Positions 49,470-62,080 of a stretch of 64,000 bases of DNA are shown here, piece after piece. Positions within the stretch are counted from its first letter, which is position 1. Every line of letters begins with the position of its first letter. Below the pieces are notes generated by a model, which did no database searches, had not been told where the DNA came from, and saw only the letters and a list, made by a program, of their open reading frames with translations. The position numbers and the translations under genes are program-made. This DNA comes from Macrobrachium rosenbergii (lineage: Eukaryota > Arthropoda > Malacostraca > Decapoda > Palaemonidae): positions 83,158,663 through 83,222,662 of the forward strand of contig NC_089795.1 of the NCBI RefSeq assembly GCF_040412425.1, given 5' to 3'.

Positions 49470-49620
49470 AGGTTATGGGGATTTTTTTCAGGTTATGAGT
49501 TTTTTTAAAGGTTGTGAGACTTTTTAGGTTGTGAGGCATGTTTTAGGTTGTGAATATTATTTTAGGCCGTGAGACTTTTTTTAGGTTGTGAATTTTTTGG
49601 GGGATATGAGGCTTATTTTT
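49470..49620. repeat. Degenerate GGTTGTGAG minisatellite
   Basis: About seven units of roughly 17-27 bases are built from a T run followed by AGGTTGTGAG (variants GGTTATGAG, GGCCGTGAG, GGATATGAG). Confidence 0.88.
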
Positions 49621-50498
49621 TGCCATTACCCTATCTGTTATTCTTTCTGTTTTGGTTGCACTGGTTAAAAATGTTTGGGTGGTCTGGTCTTTGGCCCCAT
49701 TTTAAGTCAGTTTTATAGGCTGTGGAGACTACTATGTCATCTGCTGTGACATTTTACAGTAAGAGGATAGGCCTAGACTAGACCAAGGTACAGTACTTTT
49801 GCAATCAAATAAGATGCAAAAGAAATAAAGGCCTCAGACTTAACATATTTTAGCATTTTTTTGTGTGCGTATTTTAGCATGATTTTTATTTTTGGAACCT
49901 ATAGGGTAGGCTAGGCAAACCTCTATGGCTCAGTTGTGTTGGACATATCCTTAAATTTTCAGGGAGTCATTGGGCCTGTCCCACAGGTTTTCTTCTGAAG
50001 TACCAGAATTTCTAATTATATAACATGGACCGTTTCTTGTGTTCTTGTAGTCTCGCTTGGTCCATCAAGTGTGCCTCTTTTTGTATGTCAGAGTTTAGGC
50101 TAGTTTTCATCTAAGTCTAGATTTTGCGTCAGTCTTTTGACCACTGTCTCTTGCACATCTTTTATAGTATAAGAGTATCAAGAAAATATTTTAATGTTAG
50201 ATGAGCACTCACAGGCTTTGATATTTTTTGACAGTTTGACCAATATATGAAAGACATTTAGGAAAGGGATCGTAGAGGGGGGACTATAGCCTAGATATAG
50301 AAAATGCCTAATTTTCCATGTCAGTTTTTTATGTTAAATATTTGTTTAAAGGGAGTTAGCGTAGTAGTAATTTTTTTTTACTGCTGTCATCACAAGGAAA
50401 TAACTATAGACCAAAATTTTGGACCTGTAAGTTGGCTAGTTTAAGTCATGGTGAAATTAGCTTCTCTCTCATCCCTACGTAGCCAAGACACGTTTTGA

Positions 50499-50530
50499 GT
50501 CTATTACATCTGTGATCAGATGTAATAGAC
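50499..50530. repeat. Perfect 14-bp hairpin
   Basis: GTCTATTACATCTG is followed by the loop TGAT and the exact complement CAGATGTAATAGAC. Confidence 0.97.
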
Positions 50531-52449
50531 CTAGTCTAATGTGTTGGCTGACTGTGGCTTGAGTGAAATCCCACAAAAATTAGGTTTGATTTGATTTCTA
50601 TGCATAAGATGTAGAGTATCGCATGTCATGTTTAAAATCTTCAGATCACATTGTTATACTTGAATATGTTTTATTAACTCTGTCCCAGAGTTTAATTAGG
50701 GGGTGGAGCATTTACAGTAGATGAATTTTGGAACTGCACACTATAAACATTGTGATAGTGTTAACCATATTGTGGTAGAGGCAGGTTGTGGTAATTTTAC
50801 TCATTTGATTTTCAATACAATAAAGAAAAGCATAGAATTGCTACTGAATAAATTTTATGGCGTGTACCATGAGTTTTTAAATCTTAAACAAGGAGTTTTG
50901 TTACTTGGTAATATTTTTCATATTTGAAATACTGATTAAAATTTTTGCATGTCTGCTACAGACCATTTCTGTCAGTGGAATGTATATTGATAAATTTTGC
51001 TCCTCGCTTGACTTACATAGTAAACACTTCCCTGACCTTAAGTCCAACCTAAAGATAGATGTTGGTGGTATTGTATTGACTACATGGATTTATCTAAAGC
51101 TTTAATTCATCATTTTGATAGAATATACCAGTAATCACTAGTTAACTTGTTAGTTAAATTTCATAGCTTTTTGGTAAAACTGCAGACAACCACCTTGCCC
51201 CCTTGGTTCGGTAACTTATCAGTTCATGTGCATGTTTACTGTATAACCCCGTGGGGATGAATGTAACAACATTAACAAAAGACTGTAAATATCATGAAAA
51301 CAGACGGAAGAGGTAAATATTCCCGTCAGTAACAGGCAGGAATCAGGCTGCGGTAGTAGTCTGCTTTTTCATACGAGACCTTCAGGAATTTGAAGATTTA
51401 GCAAGTTTGGAAGCCTCATTTCTGGTACAGTATTTTGGTGTAGCTGTTTCTAAATTGCAATATTGCTGAAGCATATAAATTCAACTTCTTGAAGCCTTAT
51501 CAAGCCAAATTTGATCACAATCATGTCATAATGAAGGAAACCAAAGAATATTTATTGCTATCCATGTACCTTGTTACATAGGCCAAGCACATGGTTAATT
51601 ATGGTTGGTGTCATCATGCCCCTAGCCTTTAGCTGTGACAAATGAGCCTCGGCAGGGAGTCTATATGCTGCTGAGTACTATAGGTGTGATATTGGAAACA
51701 TGTGGAGTCATGATTGACAGAAGGCTGCAATAATAGGTTAAGGATTGTTACAGAACATGATGTCCTGCCAAGTGTTTGGCCCCACCCCCTCATGAATGTA
51801 AAATTTTCAATGTTTGCAAGGAATTTGTCTTACAAGAAAATAATTCACTCTGGAAGAGCATTTAAGATGAAAATTTAAGATTCACAAAACTAGTCGTCGC
51901 ATTTTTATCCATGTATTTTCAAACAGTCTGCAGGAAGATGTGCAGTACCAGTATACTATGTCCATTATGAGATCTAAAAGATTCCCAATTGCTTTTACCT
52001 CATGCACATTGCACTATGCTGGGCCATGCTTTTTTAATGGAGATTGGTCTGTCATTTTAACAATTTTTTAGATGACGGTAAGATAAGGCTTTAGTTTGTT
52101 GTTCACTTCCTGTGGCACCAGGTTATGGCATTTATGTTCCTGTATGGTGGTACATCAGTTGTGTAATAGAGAATTATTATTTAATCTAATCACATACAAT
52201 GTATATGGTATAGTTGCAGTGTTCATTGGTACGTATAAATGTAAATTTATAGTGTATTGTATTTGCATAAAAATTGTAATTTCTACTGCATGCACTATCA
52301 TGATTTTGTGGTTATATTGTCCAATCCTGGCCAGTGGTACATTGTGTGAAACAGTGGTCTGTTTGGATTCCTTTTTGTGCTGCAGTGTGGAGATGATCAC
52401 TGTTGGAAGTGGTAAATTATGCAATGTGTTACCTTACCTAACTATTTAC

Positions 52450-52760
52450 AGGGCATGGTTACCTGTCATTGCACTGTACATGGCAGCACTTGCTATGTTG
52501 TTGGCAGCCACAGCACATTCCAGCTTGTTCCAACCAATCACCGTACATGGCCTACCCAAATCCCTTGCATTGTAGACCATGCACTTTCCTAATTTACAGT
52601 ACCGGGAAACAGCAGTTGGCTTGCCCTACTTGAACCAGTCTCAGCATATGACAGCCTGTCTTAACCCATCACAGTACATGGTGCCCTGTCCTTATGTCTG
52701 CTGTAATACCAGGAAATGGCAGCAAGCTTCATATATCACAGATTGCTTGCTAGACCTTTT
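52450..52760. repeat. Weak tandem array, about 68-bp period
   Basis: The motif TCAC(A/C)GTACATGG or close variants recurs near 52475, 52545, 52600 and 52675, with loosely similar sequence between. It is too diverged for a firm call by eye. Confidence 0.3.
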
Positions 52761-53201
52761 GGCAGAACTTTGATCTAGCTGGTATTAGTGCTATATCAAT
52801 AATACCTTTTCTCTGAACTCAACATGGAGACCTTACCATAGTGCATCCTTTGCTACATGGGTGAACCAATTATTCACTATAAGTTCCTTTACCTACGAGA
52901 GCATTATCCAAGTTTTGGTTTGACCAAGTTTGCTCTATTAATTGTACAGTACAAGGACAAGTACAGTGTACTAAGCTCTGCAACATTGGTACAGACCCAG
53001 ACTTTATAGGACCAAAATCTTTTCTTGAAAAGAAAATGAAATGCTAGTAGTCTGTTAATTCCATCTCCATTTATGTATTCTGTTAAGTCTTACCAACCCC
53101 TAAAATTACCCCCATTTCCTTTGACAGTGATGTATATTAGCTGAATTTTTTCTTGGGGGCTGCTTCTGCAAGTGATGTTACTCTTACTAGCTCTGATCCC
53201 A

Positions 53202-53224
53202 TTTTTTTTTTTTTTTTTTTTTTT
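53202..53224. repeat. Poly-T run
   Basis: About 23 consecutive T. Confidence 0.95.
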
Positions 53225-55454
53225 CTTAGTCTAGTATACTGAACTCCAAAGACAGAAAAGGTATGTGGGTATTTAGAATTCTCAAGTAATTTGCAGAATA
53301 TGACATGTTTTGCAACTCTTTGCATAGCAAGGTAATATAATGTAAGTCTTTTGTGGGCTGTAATGCTGTACAGACGAACCTATTTCTAAAAAGATTTTGT
53401 CACATCTAGAAGAAAGCCCTAAGAAGAGTTGCACCACATGGAGGAGTCAAGTATTTGAGAGTTGTTAACTTGGGTCTTTAGGACACTGGAAGGGCTGGAA
53501 GACCCAGACTTAGAGATAGTATACAGTAGATTGGTTGTGGTGATAGTACTGGAAAGAAATGAGTTGTGGAGTTTCACTGAGGCCCTTTATGTTGGACAGT
53601 GTTGCAGGCGATGATTAAGAAACTTTAGTGACAGCATTCAAAACTATTGAAGTGTATATGGCTTGAGATAGTTCCACTGTTTTATTATGTATAATATTAC
53701 TGCAATATTATGTTTGTAGAAAGGCTGGTCTATTGCTTCTGGGTTTGCCTTTTTTTTTTTTAATGACTAAGATAGACAAAAGATGTGTAGCTGCAAGATG
53801 AGCTATTAGACCTTTCTTACTAAAGACAGAGTAGCAAGTAACGCTATGTCTTACAAGCACATATGTACTGTACTAGGTTTTATTGGTTAGACCAATACCA
53901 GTGTTGAGAGCTTTTGTTATTGCCAGCAGATGAAGGAGATGCAATGCTCCATCTGGTGGTTTCACCTCAACATAATCTTTTGGAAATAAAGCTATGAGGA
54001 TATCAGAAATTAATGCACTCCTCCATCCAGTGAAAATTCAGATTGATAGGACTTTCAGAAATGGCCTATATTTTCATCCATCCCAACCAAAACATCAAAA
54101 TTCTGACCAATATTGTTTGATTATTCAAATAACTTGAAGTCAGTTTCAAGTTGAACTACTAGAATGTCGCTAAAGTTAACAGAAAAGTACTATTTAAAAC
54201 ATAACTACAGCACAAGACGTAACTGTTACAGTAAAATATCCTGCATCTTGGATCTATTTATTTGTCTCTTGCCTAATACAGTAATTGGAAAATATTAACT
54301 AACCTTAAGGACAAAATTAAGTTACTTCATAGATCTTATTTGCCTAACATTCATCATTCCAGTACTTGGGGTGTAGAGCTAATTCTTGTTATATTTGCTT
54401 TTTTGCTCAAGTGGTCTTAAAAGCTTCCAGATAATCTTAATGTGATGGAGAAAATTAAGATTGTTAGGTTTCTAATCTTATTTGTGCTGACCACTATCCA
54501 TGGACTTGACTCATTCTGCAGTCCATGAGAACGTTTGTAATGGCTGATGTCAAACTGTAGCTGATATCGTCATTGATACAGGATAAACAGGAATCAGAAA
54601 AATGTACAGTGCATAAATATCCTTTAGTATAAGGAGCAAAGAGTTTAGGATAAGATTGCTGCTGCTTGAACCTGAGTGTCAACTTCTCTAAGATTGTATT
54701 TATAGAGTACAGTAGTGACAGAACTGGGATACAGTCCAGTATTGGATCATGGCACTTTAGAAAAATAAGGATTGTATAGACTCACGAACTGGCAAGTGGT
54801 CAGCCAGAAGGTAGATGTTTGCTATTGAAATAAGAGCCTATGGAAACACGATATACTAACTATTGCAACAAAACAGTTGAGTAGTTCCCAGTATACTGTG
54901 CAGTATGTTGGATGCATGGCATCTGTAGTCTAGCCTGTACCCAACTTTGAATATCACTAAAGATTATAACCTTGCTGTTTGGAAATTTTGATGGCTAGTC
55001 CATCCCTAAATATAATTATCAAGAGGTGCCAAAATCTATGTACATATTGTTCTGTTGTAATGATAAAACTTTAGAAACAGGTCTTAATGTTATCGTAGTT
55101 TCCCATCATGAACTTTTTTAATAAATATTTCCTCCATGAAATTAGAAATCTTGGGCATCTGTACAATGCAGTGTATGGTGAAAAATGTGTCTGGCGCAGG
55201 TTTTCTTTTATGCGCCTTTTCTATGACGTTCTCAGCATTGGAGTGAGGGAAATGATGATTTTCAAATACTTAGTATACCCAGTACAGTTAACCTCGTTCT
55301 TATACTTTACATGCTAATTTTTATTAACCTGTCTCCTCTCCCTAGCTTTCCTTGTAACTTTCCCGATAATTCCTGATAAAAAAATTTTTCAGTTTTCTCT
55401 TACATTCCCTCCCTTTTGTTGAGTAGTCTTTGCACCATCTCTCTATGATCACTC

Positions 55455-55680
55455 TTCTTTGCAGCGTTCCTTCGGCCCCTAGCTGCAATGCCTTTAATTC
55501 TTTTTACTGTACCTCTATTTGTATTCTCTTTCTTCCACCTTTCTTTCCACCCTCTTTAACAATTATTTTATGGTGCAACTGTTAGGTTTTTGTTATTGTT
55601 ACACCCTTTAAACCTGAATGACCTCATAGGTCCCAGTGCTTGGCCTTCGGCCTAAAGTGTCTGCTGTATTCTATCAATGT
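55455..55680. repeat. SINE-like dispersed repeat, copy 2
   Basis: It shares with 45536-45850 the blocks TTTGCAGCGT(T/G)CCTTCGG, TTTTTACTGTACCTC, ATTCTCTTTCTTCCACCTT, CACCCTCT...AACAATT, TGGTGCAACT, GTTACACCC and CTGAATGACC, then GTCCCAGTGCTTGGCCTTCG, in the same order and strand. It is shorter at its left end and has a short internal deletion before CTGAATGACC. Confidence 0.82.
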
Positions 55681-56717
55681 TCATGATAAGTTGGCATTAT
55701 AGTGATGAACAGTCACTCCATTTTCCCTTAATCTGTCATTTCTATTGTAAGTATTAGCAGGTAATACTGTAAGTATTAGTAGGTAAAACACTTCTCACTT
55801 GTTAAAGCAAACACTTGATTCATGCACCCCTACCAGTGTCCCAACCTACATTTGCCTAATCCTGTGTGGCTTCTTGTACACATTCCCAGGTTAATCTAGT
55901 AAGGTTAAATACCCCTAAAATTAGGTTATACCCTTAAGTTCATGACATCTTAAACATTTTCTTCCATCAGATCTTGTAAAAGATTCCCTTCATTGCCATA
56001 CACCTTACAAACTGAAAAACATATTTTGTACACTACAGCATATATATTATGTAGACTAGACGTGAGTATGGAGTGGTTTCAACTCTTTTGAGGTATTTTG
56101 GCTTTGGTATCTCGACTAGTAAATATGTAGAATGGATGAAGATTGTAGCCTATACTCCTGCTCCTCCTACTGATGACCATGGTAAGTTACACCAGTGGCC
56201 TTGGGCATTTGGTGGTTATCTTTTCTAGTCTGAACTAGCCAGCCCCTATGCTGCTTAACCCTGATGATTGGAAGACCAGTAATAAGCAATAGTTATTTGT
56301 GTGTATAAATTATTTTTTGATATATTGTTGGTGATCTCTTCAGGAAGGAACTAAAATATTTAGTCTGGAAAGCATGTATATAAAATAATTAGATGTCAGT
56401 ATGCACGCCCCTTGTAGCGATCTGTAATGGAGGTAGACGTGCAGCTAACATACGTATCTACCTTCATACCACTTGTTTAGAAACTGATAGGTGTAAATGA
56501 TGAGGTGCCAAGATATCAAAATGTTAATCTCTGAAGGAACACTTCTGCTGTTTGCGTATGCTGTACCGGACAGTATTGTGAAAGTCATGCAAGCAGTTGT
56601 TAAGTGTTCAGTTTTTAATTTGATGTCATGATATGCTCTTGCTCATGCTCATCTGCAATTTCATCTAATTGGTGCTTTTCTAACATTGTTTGATATTCTG
56701 TATTTTTTCTTTCACAG

Positions 56718-56962
56718 ATTATGGATGGTAGTTCACGTGTGTGAGCCTATCCCAGAATATTAGTGGTGTGCACAAGTGTCATGGCCACTGAATGGTAGCC
56801 CAAGCCATTCCACCCCAAAGTTCCTCTGGCACAGACTAAGCCAAGCCCCACTCAAGTGCCATCCTTAGTACGCACTAAATTAACGCTATGTCTGCAAGTG
56901 TGCGTACCACTCTTCAAACAGTGCCAGAGGCCTTGCCTACTGACCATGTCACCAAGTCGAAG
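56718..56962 (+). CDS. Start exon of an unidentified gene (coding part 56888-56962)
   Basis: The acceptor TTTCTTTCACAG ends at 56717. The donor AAG|GTAAGT begins at 56963. The exon has 170 bases of leader, then ATG at 56888-56890 and an open frame of 25 codons (MSASVRTTLQTVPEALPTDH, then VTKSK) that reaches the donor in phase 0. Strong splice signals on both sides and a frame running cleanly into the donor support a real 5' coding exon. Three short upstream ORFs precede it: MDGSSRV, MATEW and a 15-codon frame starting MVAQAIPP, each closed by a stop before the main ATG. I do not recognise the protein, and no downstream exon was identified in the window. Confidence 0.55.
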
Positions 56963-58866
56963 GTAAGTGTCATTTTAGAATAAAGTAAGCTGGCTCAATT
57001 TGTTAGCTTGCAAAAACTTGTATGAAATCCCTGTTGTGAACTTGTTTGTGCTTCAGGAACTTGTGATGTATTCAATTTTATTGACTTAGCTGGTCCACTG
57101 TATAGTATGCACCAATTTTTTCTAGTTCTGAATGCGAGAAATGGCATTGTTGATGTAGTCACTCAAAATTCATAAAATCTTTTATGTTTTCTAACGTAAA
57201 ATACACCAGCCAGTTCAACCATAAGGATGCTCATTTGACAGGTCAGGTTTTTTAATTTAAACTATAGGTTGCTTAAGTGGAGTGAGAAGGGAGAGTACTA
57301 ATTGAGTTTCCTGGTAATGAGAATTAATGATGACTTACCAATGCACATTAATGCTTGAATGGAGTGAGAAGGGAGACTTGTTCAAATTGAATTTCTTGTC
57401 AGTGGGAATTTATGATAAACTGCCAATCACCATTCATGCGTGACTATGAAAAAATTTTTAAGTGCTAGAATTTCAGCTTCATCGTAGGGTAAGTTTAATC
57501 ATCATGTAATATTGTTGGAAACATGTTAAGGATCTAGTTGTAGAGGTCTCATGTACTGAACAAATGGCCCTTTTTATTCATGAGGGTTAGTTGAAAGTGT
57601 GTACAGTAATTCTCTGTTTTGCTTTCATTAAGATTTTTTATGTAAAGTTTCATCCCTGAATTGTAAATTTTGAATTATTAGCAATACTTTATCCTTTTAA
57701 ATGAAATTAATTGAGCTAAGTATAGTAGTCCTGCAGCTGTACTATTTTCTCCAGATGGTATGCAGAAAAGGGCCAAATGTGGTTAATTGCATTCTTAGCC
57801 TATGATAGGTTATCCCGGAACTAGCTCCACCGTGCAATTTACTTAGGCCTATGCTTTGCAAAGCACACTTTAGTTAATATACCCTTAGAATTCACAGAAG
57901 TAAGAAAAACTTAGCACTGTTGTATCAGATAAGTTCAATAAACAATTTTGTTTCCTCTGAGAGTACAAACTTTAGCCCTTTGTATAGGATTATTCACAGT
58001 GGAAGCTGGAAACGGCCACTGGAACTTGGTAACAAGGTGGTTGATTGGTGGCAGGTAGGTGAGAGGCTGGGTTCTGTCCATTCATTTTTTTGTTTGTTGT
58101 CATCAGATCAACACATCTCGGTTTTCTAGGCAGTCATGATTCTTCACGGGGTTGTGAAGCTTGGCATTAATTTTTTGTATTATAATTGTGTTTAGTCTTT
58201 CTGTTAGCTCTTTTTCAGTATGTAGACAGCTATGAGGGAGATGTTCAAGATTCTTGATTAGGGAGATCATCCAGGATTCTAATATATTTATTCTGTTGAT
58301 TCTCTGTTGTTTTCCCTTAGTTCATTATCATGAATGGCCCTCTCCATAGTAGGAACTTTTATTTTGCTCATATTGGGACAGAGCTACAGAAGTAGTTGAT
58401 CTTTTCGTGGTTATGCTTGAATGCCCTTCAGAATTCTCTTCAGGAATGTTATACATAAAATGGGTTTTACCTTGATTACTATTACCCCACCTTCATAGTC
58501 TTTGGAATCTTTTTAGGTAGTTTTGTGTGTTTTTCAGGATAGTTACAGTCCATATGATAGCTTCAGGTTCTTGCTTGTGTTCCTGCACTGTTTTCTGACT
58601 TGTACCGTGTGCCTGTATGCTGTGCATGCTCAGGTACTGTGGGTGATATAGCCTTATGCATACTTGTGCATTGTCTACATCTATGGCTGGTGCATGCATT
58701 ATCTGTGCCCATACACGGTGGGCATTTGAGCACACCGTCACACAGCACCTAGCACAGTTTTCTGGCTCACTTACTGCAGTGCACTCACAAGATTGCTTTC
58801 AGGACAGTGGTTCAGATTGTTTTTGTGTGCTCCAGTGTCTTTGGTTTTGGGTTGTATGTATGACAC
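56963..58866 (+). other. Putative intron sequence of the third gene
   Basis: AT-rich; no exon is confirmed. A short candidate (after TTATTCACAG at about 57997, ending TGGTGGCAG|GTAGGT at 58052) has splice-like borders, but it meets a stop in the frame required after phase 0, so it does not fit as the next exon. Confidence 0.35.
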
Positions 58867-59531
58867 TGTAGCGAAGGCATGAGTAAGAGGCTGCGTCTAC
58901 AAACTTACTAGTGCATTCAAGACAACAAACATATAGGTCAAGAACTCTTGTGAGCGGAAACGTAGCACCTGACATGAGGCGGACAAAATAGAGATTAAAA
59001 TACATTCAACTGTAATTTTGCGACAATTTGTCGCTGAAGAGGCTGGCATCGTTGGGGCTGGTTGGGCTGGTCATCTCTGTGGTCACCAATATAGCGAAAG
59101 GCATGAGTAAGAGGCTGCATCTACAAACTTACTAATTTATTCAAGACAACAAACAGACAGTTCAAGAGGTCTTGTGAGTGGAAACGTAATGCCTGACACA
59201 AGGCGAACAAAATGGAGATTAACATACATTCAGCTGTGTTTGTTGGAGAAAGGAAAATGGTATACAGAAGTTACGGACAGAATTCTGATAAATATAGTTA
59301 GAAAGCTGACATTGTATTGCTTCCAGTAGAGTGCTACATTTGACATGACATAATCATGGGCGATAGTAAACATTAAAAGAGTGTATGCTGTTGGCTGTTT
59401 CTTATATATGCATGCCCGGCATGCAAATGCATGTTTGGAGATGTTCTCTCTGAGGAGTGGATGCCTGCAGGGTATGATTTCAGGCAGCCAGGTAAGATGG
59501 ACGATTGTGTAGGTCCATGTGGGACCCTACA
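58867..59531 (-). mobile_element. Internally deleted LTR (gypsy-like) retrotransposon
   Basis: On the minus strand a complete LTR runs from 59531 to 59092 (starts TGTAGGG). TTGGTGACC, a primer-binding-site-like motif, follows at 59089-59081. An ATG at 59074 then opens a 20-codon gag-like frame (MTSPTSPNDASLFSDKLSQN) down to 59014. After that the sequence jumps to the 3' part of a second LTR (59013-58867), ending CTACA. The LTR parts 58869-59013 and 59092-59237 agree at most positions. ACAC flanks both sides (58863-58866 and 59532-59535), a 4-bp target duplication. Nearly all of gag-pol is therefore deleted within one insertion. The gypsy class is inferred from the layout. Confidence 0.75.
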
Positions 59532-60487
59532 ACACCATTAGGTGCAAACATTAATGCCCATAATTATGAGTGCAGTCAAGGGAGGGTTTGGTGTGACAGA
59601 TTTACGTCATGGAGGACCCTTCCCAGTATGCAGGCAGTCAGTTGAGATCTGATCTGAAGAGCCTGCCTTTGTGGAACCATGCAGGCAGAGTTAAAGGCTA
59701 ACCGCCAGGTCTCATTACTGTGCGCATTCTCGCTGTGTTCCATTACAGAACTGGCCTGTATACTAGACACATCAGTTATGGATCATTTGCTAACATATGG
59801 GCAACAGCTCTGGTTAGCATATGAGATTCTTGCACATGAGTGATCCTGTCTTGGATGAAAGGAGGCCATCATTGGCATGTACCTACTGGAGTGTGCTTGC
59901 CTTTGGATGCAAATTACCCAAAAATAGTCTCAGACCACAGGGATCATGGACAATTTTATTGTCAATACAGAAGAAGTATCTTTAAATATATATCTCATAC
60001 CTCTTGTATGCGGGGCACTAAGTTTGTCACTGCCTTGGTCCTGTACCATTCCTGATGATGTATTTCCATCGATAGGGATATCCTGATAAGAAACCAATCT
60101 GTCTATGGCTCAGTGGAAGGATTTCTGTTACAATTAGCTATATAAGGTTGACATTCTTCTGTGGCCAGTTCCCTCATGATATTTCTCTTATTCCATGTTA
60201 TTGGTAGGGACCACTTGTGGTATTCAATACATGTGACCTTTACCCTCATACCATATGCTTGCTACGAAGTAACCTTTCGCTGGTGTCTTGACGAGGCCGA
60301 TAACTGCTATCTGATCTGGGAGTGCTGCTTTTGAGGCTGATGGCACTTACTGACAGTCTGCTCCTTGAGATGGGTCATGATACTATATCGGACTATTGTC
60401 TATCTTCCCCAGTTTCAGAGGAACATTCACTATAAACTCCTCTATATATTACTTTAGGCAGTGTTTCTATAGCCACCATTTTGGATT
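59532..60487. other. Non-coding stretch, no gene recognised
   Basis: About 1 kb between the LTR element and the LINE copy, with only short open frames lacking motifs. Confidence 0.5.
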
Positions 60488-62080
60488 TAATTCCTTTAAG
60501 TCTTTAACTGAAAATCCTTATTGACAGTCAGCAGACTATAAACTTCAAAGAGGTCCCAAAGGGAAATCAGCTTGCAGAGAGACACAAGTTAGAGGAAAAG
60601 GTGACATATAAATTAATACAAGGGAATAGGGAATAAAACCGTTACACCTGGAGTTCAGGAAGTAGTTGCAGAGAGCCTGAAGAAGTTTGCTTCTCCCTGA
60701 AATGTTTGAGGTCAGAAGAATTCACAACTGTGCTAGGAAAACTTTCCACATTTTAGATGTAGCCAAGATAAACCTCTTAGCAAACTGAATAGTATTAAAC
60801 CAGAAGCTAGAAAACAGCACGCTGTTAGCAGTAGCTCCATGCCTAGTGTTGTGAGCTAAAACAACTGTGTCAGGTAAAGAAGAATGCTGAGGATGTGTGT
60901 TGTTGTAGTACAGTTTATGCAACACACTGATTTCAATTTTTGTTGATGCCACAAGTCAACACAGAGTTGGTAGTGTTAGGAATAAAAACATGTCGGGCAC
61001 GACAGTAGAATAAACTGGAATGATGACATAATTCTAAGAGTTTGAGATGAGAGTTAGCACTGGAAGACCAAACTGGAGAACAGTACTGTATTCCAAACAA
61101 GGAAGAGGAAGAGTTAAAATATAGCTTCATCTCGAAACATTCTAAATCATTTCCACCAGATACTAACTTTTTGAGAAACAGAGGAATCAGTTTGATGTAT
61201 GTGGTTCTCAAAAGGCAGTTTCTTACAAAGTTGTACGTAAAATATTAAAATCAGGATGCAAAGGCAAAAGTGTTCTGGATGTACTCTCTTAGTTTGGGGC
61301 ATGAAGCTTAACCCTTTTGAAACTCAAAGCCTATTCTACTCTTGAATGTGCCAGATTTCTATTCCAGGATTCTGCAACTACAGACCTAAGGCACAGAGAA
61401 GGAACAACAGCTAGGAGAGTAGCATCATCGGCTTAGGCAATCAGTTTGTTCTCCAGACCTTGCCACAAGTCACGAGTGTAGATAATAAATACCAAAGGTC
61501 CACGAACACTACCATGAAGAACACCTGAAATGACATTAGGAAAACTACTGTACTGGCCATCAACACAGATCCTTTGGGTTCTGCCTATTGAAAATTCATT
61601 TAAAATATTAATGAAAGATCCACCAGTTTCCAAATTCTTATTTTGTAGATAAATGCTTCATGATTCACGTGGTCAAAGCCAGCACCAAAATCTAGACTGA
61701 CTATGCATGCCTCTGCACCTTAATAAAAGCTGGTTGTAAGACAATAGATAAATCTGGGTCCCTGTAGTTGGCAAAAACATAAAGCTTTACTGTATTAGTC
61801 TTCCAAAGATTTTAACACCTGCAACTCGATGCATAGAAACCCTCTCTTAATATACAGAGCCATTCCATGGGGTCTTGGAGCGGCATTATGCTGAAGTAAA
61901 ATGGGGTTCTTATACCCTGGAATCTACATTTCTTGTATGTCACAGGACAGACATGAGTTTCAGAACAAAAATGATATCTAAATTAACAGCTACAACACTA
62001 AGTCCTTTTTATTCCTATATAATCCATGGACATTGCTATATAAAGTACGTTTCTATGATTAATTCTGTGGACCAGGATTA
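60488..62080 (-). mobile_element. LINE (Jockey-like) copy B with internal deletion
   Basis: On the minus strand, endonuclease traces at about 61970-61740 (FCSETHVCPVTYKK, a GMALYIKRGF-like block, LYVFANYRDPDL) pass abruptly into reverse transcriptase (RCIVSLDFGAGFDHVNHEAF). Next come FSIGRTQRICVDGQYSSF, NVISGVLHGSVRGPLVFIIY and ENKLIA (61633-61433). A Jockey-type C-terminus follows (FGIQYCSPVWSSSANSHLKL at about 61090, then HKLYYNNTHPQHSSL down to 60722), and a tail shared with copy A (60720-60488). GVLHGSVRGP stands for the usual GVPQGSVLGP. The YADD region is lost between 61430 and 61210. Frameshifts make it inactive. Confidence 0.8.

Larger units (their letters stand above)
48888..56717 (+). 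other. Putative first intron of the third gene
   Basis: These 7.8 kb include a CpG-rich start to about 49400, a GGTTGTGAG minisatellite (49470-49620), a perfect hairpin (50499-50530), a weak ~68-bp tandem array (52450-52760), a poly-T run and SINE-like copy 2. The 159-residue plus frame at 52096-52575 and the 141-residue frame at 48939-49364 show no known domain and are not accepted as genes. Confidence 0.4.

Noticed and set aside
52096..52575. 159-residue plus-strand frame with hydrophobic segments
   Set aside because: No motif recognised, Cys/Leu/Ile-rich as chance frames in AT-rich DNA often are, and it overlaps a weak tandem array.
53390..53640. GRAGRPRLRDS-like stretch resembling the end of some LINE ORFs
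   Set aside because: The match is a few residues only and no other part of such an element was found nearby.
57997..58052. Candidate next exon of the third gene (GSWKRPLELGNKVVDWWQ)
   Set aside because: The upstream donor is phase 0, and reading this segment in that phase meets a stop after ten codons.
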